From assembly GCA_937951935.1 (NCBI GenBank), contig CALGAM010000272.1:1-32944 (forward strand): a DNA stretch of 32,944 nucleotides. Reading direction: 5' to 3'. The notes under the pieces are model-generated. The model did no database searches. It was given only the letters and a program-made list of their open reading frames with translations, and was not told the origin of the DNA. A program made the translations under genes and the position numbers. This document shows, piece by piece, positions 1 through 12,000 of the stretch; the first letter of the stretch is position 1; the number at the start of each line of letters is the position of its first letter. Source of the stretch: an uncultured Micromonospora sp. GTDB lineage: Bacteria; Actinomycetota; Actinomycetes; Mycobacteriales; Micromonosporaceae.

Positions 1-3000
1 CGGGTCGGGACCGGGAAGCAGGCCGAGCGGGTCGGGGCTCTGGTAGCGGCCGGTGTCCGGGTCGTAGTAGCGGTGGTGGTTGTACGACGTCCCGGTTTCC
101 GGGTCGTGGATCTGGCCCGGGAAGCGGAGGGGACAGTCGACCCCGGTGTCGGTGGCGTGGGTCGGAACGCCCCAGATGGTGGTCCGCTGCCGCCAGGCGA
201 CCTCGCCGTCGGGGGTGACGAGTTCGGTGGGCGTGCCGACCAGGTCCGCGACGATCGCGTAGAAGCGGCGGTCCACCTCGGCCGGGTCGTCCGGGTCGAC
301 CAGCCCGTCGGTCTGGCTGACCGGGGTGAACGAGCCGGGGGCGTACTCCCAGGTGCTGACCCGGCCGCCGGCCGGCCCGCGGTGCACCTGTTCGACCAGC
401 AGCGCACCGTCCCAGTGGTAGTCGACCTGCTCGGCCACCCCGCCGTCGGCGTCCAGCCGCTGCTTGCCGACCCGCCGGCCCAGTGCGTCGTACCGGTAGC
501 GCCAGCGGGTGCCGTCCGGGGTGGTCACCCCCACCAGCCGGTCCTCGCTGTCCCAGGTGTACCGCCAGGTCAGCGGCTTGGCCGAGTGCCGGGTGCGCTG
601 CCGCAGCGTCACCCGGCCGGCGTCGTCGTACTCGTAGCGGACGCCGCCGGCCCGGCGGATCAGCGTGCCGCGGTACCGCCGCTCGCCCCGCGCGTCGGCG
701 CCCGGCGCCGCCTCCGGCCAGTCCGCGTGGACGAGGTTGCCGACCTCGTCGTACGCGTACCGTTCCGTCCAGCCGGCGGCACGCACCGCGGTCACCCGCC
801 CGGCCCGGTCCAGCTCCAGCTCACGCCCGCCGGTGAGCCTGTCGGCGACGGCGAGCAGATGCCCGTCGGTCCGGTACCGGTAGGCCTGCTCGGCGATCGT
901 CCGCGGGATGTCCGTCGGCGCACCCGGCGCCCCACCGGGATTCGCGACGACGACCTGGGACAACAGCCGATGGTCCGCGTCCCAGGCGCGGTCGAACACC
1001 AGGGCGCCGACGCTGCGCCGGACCTCCCGGCCACCCGCGTCGTGGCCGAACCGGATCGTCTCCCCACCCGTGTGCAGCGCCACCGGTCGGTGACCGGCGT
1101 CGTACTCCCACACACTCTCCACACCGGACGGCGTGCGCCGCCTGATCCGCCGGCCGACCCGGTCGTACGTCGAGGTGACCGAAACCCCGTCCCGGATCTC
1201 GGCGAGCACCCGGCCGAGCGGGTCCCGCTCCCACCGGAGTTCCACCTCCGGGGTCGCCGCGTACGTCAACCGTCCCACCGGGTCGTACCCGAACCGGGTG
1301 ACCCCCTCCGGGGCACGCTTCTCCACCACGTTGCCGAGCACGTCGCGGACCAGGTCGACGCGCTGGCCGACACCGTTGGTCTGGGCCACCACCTGCCCGG
1401 CGGCGTCGCGCAGGTAGGTCCTGGTCCGGCCGTTGAAGTCGGTCTCGGCGACCAACCGCCCGGCCGGGTCGTACGCGTAGCGCCAGGTCAACCCCTGCGG
1501 GTTGGTGACCGTGGTCAGCCGCAGCTCGGTGTCGTACCCGAACGTCAGCCGGCGTCCGTCCGGGTCCGTCCGGGCCACCGGGAGGTCGAACGCACCGATC
1601 TCGAACTCGGTCCTCGCCCCGGTCGGGTCGGTGTGGCCGACCAGGTTGCCCTCGGCGTCGTAGCGCCACTGTTCGACCGCCCCGCCCGGCGACCGCCGCC
1701 AGGCGAGCCGGCCCTCGGGGGTGTAGCCGAGCCGGGTCACCCCACCGACCGGGTCGGTGATCTCGACGACCCGGCCCGCCGGGTCCCGGCGGTAGGTGGT
1801 GACGGCACCGTTGGCGTCGACCACCCGCCGGACCAGCCCGGCCGGATCGGTGTCGATCCGCAGGACGCCGCCGAGCGGATCGACGACCTCGACCAGGTGT
1901 CCGGAGCCGTCGTGGCGGTACCGCGTGGTGGCCCCGGTGGGGTCGGTGACGCTGACCAGGTTCCCGCGCTCGTCGTAGTCGCGCCGCCAGACCGCACCGT
2001 CGAAGTCGACGACCTCCACCGGCTGGTGCAGCGCGTTGTAGGTGGCGGTGGCCCGCGACCCGTCCGGCCGGACCACCTCGACGAGGTTGCCGGCCTCGTC
2101 GTAGCCGTACCGGGTGGTTCGGCCGAGCGGGTCGGTCTCCGACAGCTTCCGGTCGTACCGGTCCCAGGTGTAGCGGGTCTCGTGACCGAGCGGGTCGGTG
2201 ACCGACTCGACCTGCATCAGCTCGTTGAACCGGTAGCGGGTGACGTGGCCGAGCGAGTCGACCACGGTGGTGGTGCGGGTCTCGTGGTCGTAGTCGAGCC
2301 GGCCGGCCAGGAAGTCGCCGGTGCCGCCGGTCGCGACGCAGCGCCCGTCGGGCCCGTACGTGTAGTGGTACTCGGTGTGGTTCCGGTCCACCCAGCGAAC
2401 GATCCGCCCGTCCGCGTCGTACTCGTACCGCAGGGGCAGGCCGCTGGAGTTGATGACCTCGACCAGGTCACCGGCGTCGTCGTACCGGAACCGGACCAGC
2501 CGGGACCCGTCCGGCTCGTCCGGCACGCCGGCGAGGGACAGCCCGACGATCCGGTCCCCGTCGACCTCGACCAGGATCCGGTAGCCGCCGGAGTGGGTGA
2601 CCGACAGCAGCGTGCCGTACCGGTCGTGGTGCAGGTCGATCCGGTGGCCGTTGCGGTCCGTCATCGCCACCAGGGGCAGCGGAGCGGCCGGGTCGTCCGT
2701 CACCGGGGCGAAGTGCCAGCTCACGCCCTGCCACGGATCGGTCACCGTGTACCTACCGTCCGTCTGGCGGTGTAGCGGCCAGCGCGGGCCCTCGACGGGC
2801 AGCCGGGCCGGTCCGCCCTCGTCGCCGGCCGGGTACACCAGGACCATCCCGTCCGCGGTGGCGAAGTACGCCCCCGTGCCGTCGACCTCCAGGCGCTGGT
2901 CCAGCGTGGAGGCCCACGAGCGGCCGAACCAGCCGCCGAGGCGGTACGAGGACAGGTGGGTCCGGGAGAGCAGCAGCGGCAGGGCGCCGGGCAACTCCAC

Positions 3001-3066
3001 GTCGGTCTGGGTCAGCACCATGTCGCCGGTGGCGACGTCGATCGGGTCGAACCGGACCAGCCGCTT
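1..3066 (-). other. RHS / YD-repeat cassette at the C-terminal part of the giant protein
   Basis: Residues 6917-7938. It opens with D6923-P-I-D-V-A-T-G-D-M-V-L, the usual entry to actinobacterial RHS proteins (DUF6531-type), and continues with L-P-L-L-L-S-R-T and W-F-G-R-S-W. About 28 YD repeats of the form Y-x-Y-D-x-x-G-R-L follow. The end matches the RHS core: F-P-G-Q-I-H-D-P-E-T-G, Y-N-H-H-R-Y-Y-D-P-D-T-G-R-Y and S-P-D-P-L-G-L (7926-7932). In known RHS proteins the repeats form a shell around a variable toxin placed right after this motif, which here falls outside the window. Confidence 0.93.
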
Positions 3067-6000
3067 GATCGCCTCGATGCCGTTGGCGCGGGGGTTGGCC
3101 AGCCCCCAGCGGGCCACCGAGGCCATCTTGCGTCCCCGCGCGACCACCGTCTCCCACCCGCTCCGGGCCGCCGCCGACGTCCCGTCCCACGCACGCCGGA
3201 CCGCCGACGTTGTCCGGTCGACTCCCTGCCGGGCCGCCGCCGACGCCGTGTCGGCCACCCGCCGGACGAACGAGGGACGCGCCGGGCCGGACGGCGGAAG
3301 CTTGGCCTCGGCCGCGAGGTCCGCACCCTCGGCGGCGAGCTTCCGGGCGTGTTCGGACATCTCCCTGCCCGTGTACGGCAGCCCGCGGGCCTTGTCCTGG
3401 CCCGTGACGATCTTGCCCTCGGCGCTGCGCAGCGCGGCCCACCGGCGGTACAGCCCCTCACCGACCCCGTAGACGGCCTCCTTGCCCGCCTCCAGCGCGG
3501 CGGTCACCGCGAGCAGCAGGTCGGCGTCCAGTCCACGCACCGTCTCGGGCAGGATGAGCTTGCCGGCGACCAGGATCGCCCCGACACGCAGCACCGCCGC
3601 TGGCCCGTGTTTCATCACGGCCACCGAGAGGAAGTGGCTGTCGGCCGGGTCGGCGGGGCGGTCGCCGGCCACCGCATCTGGTCCGCGCCGGAACCAGCGC
3701 CGCCGCCTCGACCCGCCGGCCTGGTCCGCCGGCGGCGTCGCCGTACGCGACCGCGCATCCGGGTCGCCGAGCAGCGCAAGGACCTGGTCCACGTCGTCGA
3801 GAGCCGCCTCGACGTGCCGCAGCGTACGCAGCGCCGCGAGTGGGGCCTCGTCGTCGATCTCGTCGCGGCGGTGGAAGACCCAGCCCTGGCCTAGGCCGAG
3901 TCCGGCCAGCGCCGACGCGATCCCGGTCACGACGACGAAACCCAGGTTGTTCGGGGCGAGCATCGCCGTCATGCCGACGGTGGCCGCCGCGCTGACCGTG
4001 GTGGGGACCGCCGACCGCAGCCAGTAGTGTCGGGCCGGGGCCATGCCGGGTGGCAGCGGGGTGCTCGGCGTGCCGGCGGACGGGGTCGCCGCCTGCCGCC
4101 GGGTGACCCGGCGGGCCAGTGCCGTCACCGCCCGTCCCGCGGCCTTGGCCGGACGTCCGACGACGTCGCTGGCGAGGGTGCCCTTCCACAACATCCGGCG
4201 CAGCCGGCGCCGCGTGCGGAGCGTCTCCCGGTGCCTCTCGGCGTCCGCGAGCAGCTCCTGTCGGGCCCGCTCAAGATCGGTCCTGACCCGCCGCCAGTTG
4301 TCGATCTCGCTCGGCGTGCCCGGCGCCAGCGTCCCGGCCTCCGCCTGCCGGGCGAGCCGTTGCCGCGTCTCGGCGGCGACGTGATGCACCTCCGCCAGCG
4401 TGGCGTCCCGCCTGCCGTCGGGCCGCTGGCCCACCTCGTGCTTGCGGTCCTCCCGCGCCTGCTTCTCCGGCCGCTCGGCCAGGTGGTCACTCGCCCCGGA
4501 GGCGCCCCCCGAGAGCAACGGCTGCGCCAGGCCCGTCGCCGCCCGCGGACCGTACTCGTCGAGCATCATGACCGCCTGGACGAGGGCTCCCAGCACCGCC
4601 GGCAGGGTCCGCTTGCGGTAGAAGGGCCACCAGTGCGGCTTCGGCACGGTGGGCGGTTCCGAGGACGGTGCCGGGTCGCCACCCTGCTGGGTGGCGGCGG
4701 CCGCCCTCGGGCGTACCCGTTCCCGCTGCCGGTCCTGGTGCGCCTTCGCCGCCCTCGCCAACTCCTCCGCGCCACGCAGCGAGTAGTCCTGATGGGGTTG
4801 CGCGATGGCGTTCCCCACCGTGCTGGAGGCCGTCTGGGCGAGCATCAGGGTCAGCGACCGTCCGGCCATGGTGCCCGAGGTCAGGGTGGCGACGATCGAC
4901 GCGAGCGCACCGAGAATCCGCCCCGGGAAGTACGCGCTCATCGGAGGCGCCCCGGTGTCGGGCAGGTACGGCGCGACGGTCTCGGCCAGCTCACGACGGG
5001 CGGCCCGCCCGATCATCAGGCCGAGGGCGTGTTCCCGGGCCCGGTCGACCCGCCGCGTCGCCATCCGCCCGGCAAGCTGTTCGCCGGCGGAGATGACGAG
5101 GTCGCGCCGGTCCGACCACGACTCCGGCGGACCCACCCGCAGCGTGTCCACCAGCGCGACGACCTTCGCCCGGATCGCCTGCCGGGCCAGCCGGTCGGAG
5201 ACCCGGTGCCGGTCCGCCAGATACCGCAGCTGGGCCGCGACCGCCTCGACGGCCCGGTTGTCGGGATCGGTCTCGCCGCGCGCCTGCTGCACCAGGTCGG
5301 CCAACGCCGCGGTGGCGTCCAGCCCCACCGCGTCCAGGCTCGCGTCCGGCCGCAGCCGCAGCGACCATCCCTGCCGTGGGTCGCCGGTCAGCGCCACGAA
5401 GGTGGGGCTGTCGGTGGGCAGGTCCACCCGCACCGCGACGTCGTGTGTGCTGAACCGGTCGTCGTCCAGCATCACCCGCAGCGTTTTCCCGCCGTCGCGG
5501 AGCTCCGCACCGCGCAGGCCCGCGTACCGGGCCGCCTCGGAGGCGACGTCCGACAGCGCGTCCCGCGCCATCCCGGCGTCGGGCTCCGCCCGCTCCCACC
5601 GGTGCAGCAGGGCGGCGACCGGTGGTTCCTGCGGCACGGCCCACCGCGACCGACTGATCACCTCCCAGCGTCGGGTGAAGTCCTCCTGCCCCTCCAACAC
5701 CCCCATCGACCGCAGCTGCCCGGCCAGCCGGGAGTGCTCGGCCTGACGTCGCCTGCGCAGGCGGTTCTCGGTACCCGGGTCGAGCGACCGGCGCCGGGAC
5801 AACGCGTCGTACGCCCGGGCCTGCGCGACGGCGGCGGTCCACTGCGCCGCCGCCGGACCGCCGAGCCGGTGGGCCTCCTCCGGCACCGGCACGTCCTCGG
5901 CCAGGCGGTCGAGCCGACGGCGGGCCCGGCGACCCGACCGCGGCTCGCCGGACGTCGCCTCCACGATGGCCGCGGCGACCCTCGGCGCGATGGCCCGGAC

Positions 6001-9000
6001 GTCGTCACCCAGCGCCCGCGGCACCCGCACCAGGACCGAACCGTCCCGCCGCCGGATCGTCTCGGCCAGCGTCTCGGGCGGCATGAAGTCGAACGCCAGC
6101 CGCATCCGCAACGGCGCGCGACCGCGACCACGCGACACCTCGAAGGTGCCGTCCTCGGTGACCCGGACCTGCTGTCCCGCGTACTCGGCCAGGTAGGCCG
6201 CGATTCCGTGGCGCAGTGCCCGCCCCGGCCAGTTCGGTTCGTGCAGGGCGGCCCAGTAGCGGCGGGCGGTCGGACCGAGGTTCCGCGTCCGCAGCTGCCG
6301 GTCGACGAGTCTCCACCGCCGTTGCGCGGAGCGGCCGTCGCGGGTCGGGTCCAGCCCGAGGTGCTGACGGATCGCCTCGATGTCCCGGACGAGCCTGGTC
6401 CACTCGTCCGGCTCGACGGCCACGGCGAGTTGCTGGACCTTCGTCTCCAGGTCGGCTATCCCGCCGATGTCGGACGGGCTGAGCCGGTCCCGGCGCAGCC
6501 ACCGCGCCGGCAGGTCACCGGGGGTGAGGAGGTTGTCCTGCCCGTGTCCGGGCCCGGCGTGCCACCTCCGCCGCCGCACCGCGGTGACGAGTTCCGCCGC
6601 CTCGTGGGCGAGCGTGGCGACGAGGTCGTCGGTGCTCGGGTGGTCCGGCGCGATCGCGATCCGGAACTCGGGCCTGCCGCTCTTCTGGTCGATGACGATC
6701 CGGCTCGCGGCCCGCAGCCGGGCACCCGACTCGTCGGTGATTCCCGTCCTGCTGATCCGGACCTGGGCGTCGAACGGCTGTCCCCGGCGGGGATGGACCC
6801 GGATGTGCAGCACGCCGCGGGTCCGCTCGGGTAGCGGCTCGATGCCCCGGACGAACGAGTCTCCGCGGGGTACCTGGCCGTCGGTGCCCCCCAGTTCCCA
6901 CCTGGTCTCCAGGTGCCGGCGCAGCGCGTCGAGCTTCTCCCGGAGATGTTTCCGCTTGGCCGGTTTGGCGGGCGTCGCCATCCGGTCCGCCACCTCGGTG
7001 CCGGGGACGACGACGGCGGCGTGGTGCACGACCCCGGTCAGCCGCGCACCCACCAGGGCGGCGGCGCGGTCCACGAGGCGCGGTCCGGAAAGGCCGCTGT
7101 TCGCCAGCGCCAGCATCTCCGGGGTGAGGTCCACGGCGCGGGTCCGGCCACCGGCGGTGATCTCGACCACGGAGTCGTCACTCCACCGGGCCCGCACCGC
7201 GAGCCGCGGAAGGGCCTCGTCGATCGCCGCCCGGACCCTGGGCGCCTCTCTCGGCGAGAGCCGCCGCCAGGCGGCGTCGTGCGGACGCAGCGGTTCGACC
7301 ACCTGTCGCAGCTCGTCGGGAAGATTGAGCATGGCGAGCCGGCGATCCGCGTGCCGCGCCGCCGGGGCCGTCGGGTCGGGCACGCCGACACCGATCGCGT
7401 CCAGCAGCAGACCGAGCTCGCGTTCCAGGTCGGTCCGGCCGGCGGCCACCTGCCGGGCCAGCAGCACGACCTCGGCGCGGTGGCCGTGGTCGTGCGGACT
7501 GAGCTCGGTCCCGGGTGGGTCGCCGTCCGGGGTCAGGCTGTCCCTTGTGGGCGTACGCCTGAACCAGGCGCGGATGCGGTTCACCGGGCCGCGCTCGTGC
7601 AGCGCGTACGCCTCGCTCTGCTCGTGCAGGATGATGCGCCGGAGCTGGTCGGGGTTGGTGATCTCGTCCGACACCACGACCCGGACCTCGGGCGACCCGC
7701 CGGCGGGTTGACGGTCGGCGGAGGTGATCTCCTCCCGGTACGCCCGGATCCCCGGCGGTGTCCGGCCGACCTCGAACCGGAGCCGTGGAAGCTCCGACGT
7801 CGGCGGCACCAGCACGTTGTCGTCAAACGTCCCCTCCAGGCCGGGGACCGACAGCATCGCCTGCCTGAGCGCCGCGGCCGCCTCGTCGGGAGCCGGTCCG
7901 GACGGGTGCGCCGGGGCTCCGGGCATCTCCCGCGCGGTGTGTGACGTGTCCGGCGGAGCGCTCGGACCCGCGTCGGGTGGCGGGAGCGCCGGACGCACCG
8001 CGGCGGGCAGACCGGAGTCGGCCGCCGGGTTCCGGTCCGCCCGGCCCTGCAGCGCCGGATCCAGCTCGCCGAACCGCTCGTCGAACGTCCAGGTCCGGCC
8101 GTGTTCGCCGGTGGTGAGCCGGCGCCTGATGTCGTCGACGTCCGAGGCGAGGAGCCGGAGATGCGCCTGCCCGACGGTGCCGATGTGGGGCAGGCGTATC
8201 CGCCGGACCACCCGGTCGCCCGTCGTGCCGCGGCGTACCACGGTGATCGTCACCTCGTAGGCGACGTCGACGACGACGTGCGACAGCTCGCCCTTCCAGT
8301 GCAGGTTCGTCTCGTCGCGGTCTCCCCGGGTCGTCGAGGAGGTGCTGCTCGACTGCGCACCGCCGGACAGCTGCACCCTGACCCCCACGCCGCCGTCCTC
8401 GGCACCGGGCAGCTTCATGGCACCGGACCTGCTGACCGGCGACGGCCAGGTATGGGTGTCCGACAACGTGGAGGTCTGCTGGCCGCGCTCGATACGGCCG
8501 ATCTCACCCACGCCGATCGGTTCGGCTCGCAGGTTGGACGCCCGGGCCCGGACGTTCACCACCGCCATGCGGGGCCCACGTGCGTGGGCGTACCGGCGGC
8601 GGCCACGGACGAACCTCCGTTCCGGGACCGGCACCGTCAGGATGTCGGATCCGCTGTCACCGAACATCTGCAGCAGGTCCGCGTTGCCGGTCAGCGGGTT
8701 GAGGGCCGCCTCGAGCTGCGACTGGTAACGCCTCATGCCCCGCGGGCCGAGGAGATCCGGGCGGGCAAGCCTGCTGCTGATGGCTTCGATCAGTTTTCCG
8801 TACTGCACGACGTCCACGCCGAACCGCGACGGCAGCGACACGGGGCGCACGTCACGCGGCCGGAACGGCCCCGTGGGCTCCGACCGTGTCGGCGGCACCA
8901 TCTGGCTCACCGGCACCATCTGGAGGAAGGCGACACCGAACCGCAGGGTCGACTCGACCGGACGGGTGCTGACCAGTCCGACCGGATCGATCGCGTCGTC

Positions 9001-12000
9001 CACCACCTCGGGCTCGGTACGCATGATCGCCTCAGGGGTGCGCTCGATCTCGGAGACGGAGACCGTGCTGACCAGCACACCGGTTCGCCGAACCAGGATG
9101 ACGCCGTCATCGCCGCCGCTGCTGCGCTGCAGGAGCGTGTCCTGTCTGGTCACCGATCCATCGATGTCGCGGCCGATGTTCGTGCCGACGTCGGCACCCG
9201 GCGGTCGCGACTCGTCGGAGTTCCCCGCAGGACTGCCGTTGCCGAACACATCTTCGGCGAACAGCGCGCCGGAATGCCCCTCGACGCCGGCCGAGCGGGC
9301 GGCGGACTCACCACGGCTCGACTCCTCGCGGCTGTAGTGATGGTCGATCAGTTCCACGGTCGGTTCTCGGCCGACCGTACGTCCCTCATCGAGATCGACA
9401 ATCTTGATACTGATGGTGAGCAGCCCCGTCTGGTAGCCTCCGAGGGCAACCCGGGTGCTGATCTTCCACTCGTTGCCGTCGACGACCAGATCGAAGAGGC
9501 TCTCCCAGCGTCTTCCGGACAGTTCGGCTGCGATCCGCTCACCCAGACCGGGCGTCCGCGACAGCGCGTCCGGCGCAACGGTCTTGATCTGCCGCAGCAC
9601 CTGGTCGAAGAGCTCGATGTGCTCCGGCGACCCGCCGGACGACGGCGACGGCACCTGAGCCGGCGGTCGCCGGACCACCTGCGCGGGCGGGGACACCGGA
9701 GCGGGTGAGGACCCCGGGACGGGCTGGGAACCCGAGGCGGACGGAGGCGCCGGCGCGGGAGAGCCGGAACCGGCCGTCGCCCCCGCAGCGGGATCACCGG
9801 AACCGGCCGGTGCGGACGACCCTGCCGCGACCGGGCCCGTCGCCATGGAACGGGTACCGACCTCGGCGACGTGCTCCCGGCCCCTGTGGAGCGGAAAGAG
9901 CACCACGTCCTCGATGCCGGTGGCGCCGATCTGCTGGCGGTACCGGTCCGGCAGGCGCAGCCCGGCGTCCTCGGGCGGCACGGGTGGCAGGGCGAGACCG
10001 TGCTCGAGCAGGTAGTCGATCTGGTCCGCCGGCTCGGTGACGTTCTTCGGGATGTCCGCGTCCGGGAACGCCTCCATGAGGCGTGCCGCGAGCCGCCGCG
10101 CCAAGCCGTCCTTGGTGTCGAAGCGCTCGCTGGCCAGGTCGTCCGGCTGTGGGCCACCGTGCTGTCGCAGCTGCGCGCGGTACCGTCGCAGCACCCCGAC
10201 CGCGACGTGCCGGTCCAGGTGCAGGTACCCGCTGGCGTACCGCGCGATGGCATCCGCCACCTGGTCCATCGGGACCGGCAGCTCCCCGTCGACCCACAGT
10301 GCCAGCGCCTTCGGCTCCGACCAGACGCGCACCACGGTCAGGCCGTCGACCCGCTCCGACCCCTCTCCCGGGTCGCCGGTGACCCGGGCGGCGAACGGAA
10401 TCCGGTAGACGTAGTGGTTGACGATGTTGACGGCTATCCGCTCACGACCTCGACCCCTGGTCGTCGTCTGTGAGACGCCCGCGACGCGGTCCCCGGAGAG
10501 GTCGCCGCCGGCCAGATAGGTGACCCGGCCTTCCAGGCCGCGGCTCCGGTCGCGGCTGTGGGACACGCCGTCGCTGACCAGCGCGAGCTTGACGTCCCCG
10601 ATGTAGGCCTCCGGCCAGGATCCCACGAACTCCGCGGGCTTGGTGTCGAACTCGACGGACACACCGGCCGGCCCCGGCGTGCGCAGCAGCCCCAGATCCA
10701 CCAGGGTGTTGGTGTCGTACGGGAGGCCCAGGAGCGGTCCGTCGTTGACCGTCAGGGCGCCCGCGTCGAACATGGCGCGCAGCTTCTGCATGCCGCCGCG
10801 GGACGTGCCACTGCGCGTGAGCACCTTGCGCGCCGCGCCGAGCAGTCCACGCCCGTCGATGGCCACCGTCTTTCCGAGCCGTTGGGCGCGGGGCGAGGGC
10901 GGCCGGTCCGGCGGCGGCGGATCGGGCAGCTGCCGCTGCGCGGTCTCCGGGAGCAGGTCGGCCGGCAGCAGCACCGTGGCCGAGCCCTGGCTCGTGGCGG
11001 CCAGTTCCGGTTTCGGGGGATGTTTCGATTCCGGGGAATCCGGCACCGGCGTGGTCTGCTCGTCATCGTCGTCGAGCAACCACGCCGTCAGCTCGTGTTT
11101 GACGGTGAACACCGCCGTGTCCCCGGTTCCCTCGATGAGGGTCATCTGGTTGTTCTGCAACCTGTCGGTGACACTGACGCTGCCCGTCGTGTCCCCGGAC
11201 CAGTCGACATTTGCTCCCGGTCCCGGTGGGGCAGGGTCCTCCAGGCTCGCGTTGCCACCGACGACCGCCACGCCCACGCCCTCGTTGACCTCGACCGTTC
11301 GCGTGGTGATGCTCGACGAGAGGCTGCGACGGACGACACCCTCGCCGGGCGTGGTTCCCTCGAAGGTCCACTCGCCCTGTCTGAGCCGGACCATGATCGT
11401 GACGTACCTCGGTGGGCGGCCGGTACGGTGCTGGATGAGGTCGACGGTGACCCCGTCCTGCGACGCCTGGTTGTAGTGCGCCTCCAACCACTCGGCCGAG
11501 ATCGCGTTCACCGCCTGCAGGTTGTTGAGGTCGTCGACGATCCGCTCCGCGGACGGCCACTTCCCGTCGGGATACACCGGAAAGCCGTCCTGGTCCACCT
11601 CCGGCAGCAACCCCCTCCGGGTCAGTTCCGCCTGCACCCGGGCTCGCAACCCGTCCGGGCCGTCGACGCCGGTCAGGTCCCAGGCGATGCCGGGTCCCGA
11701 GCCGGGCACCTGGCCGGGCCCGTTGCCGAGGAACACCGGCGGCTTGGCGTCCCGACCCGGCGGCGGTTGGGACACCGGGGCGTCGCGCAGGCGCACCGTG
11801 CCGTCGGGATCCCGCTGGACGGCCTCCGCCGCCACCGGCAGGCCGTACCGGTAGGCGTCCGACTCGGTCATCCGGAACAGCGCCTCGCCCGGCACGGGCC
11901 TGAGGTGAATGGGGGTCGGCCCCTCCTTGTCGAAGCGGTGCACGACGATCTCGTGCCGCAGCGGGATGCGGTAGCCCTGGGTGTATCCGGTGGCGCGCCG

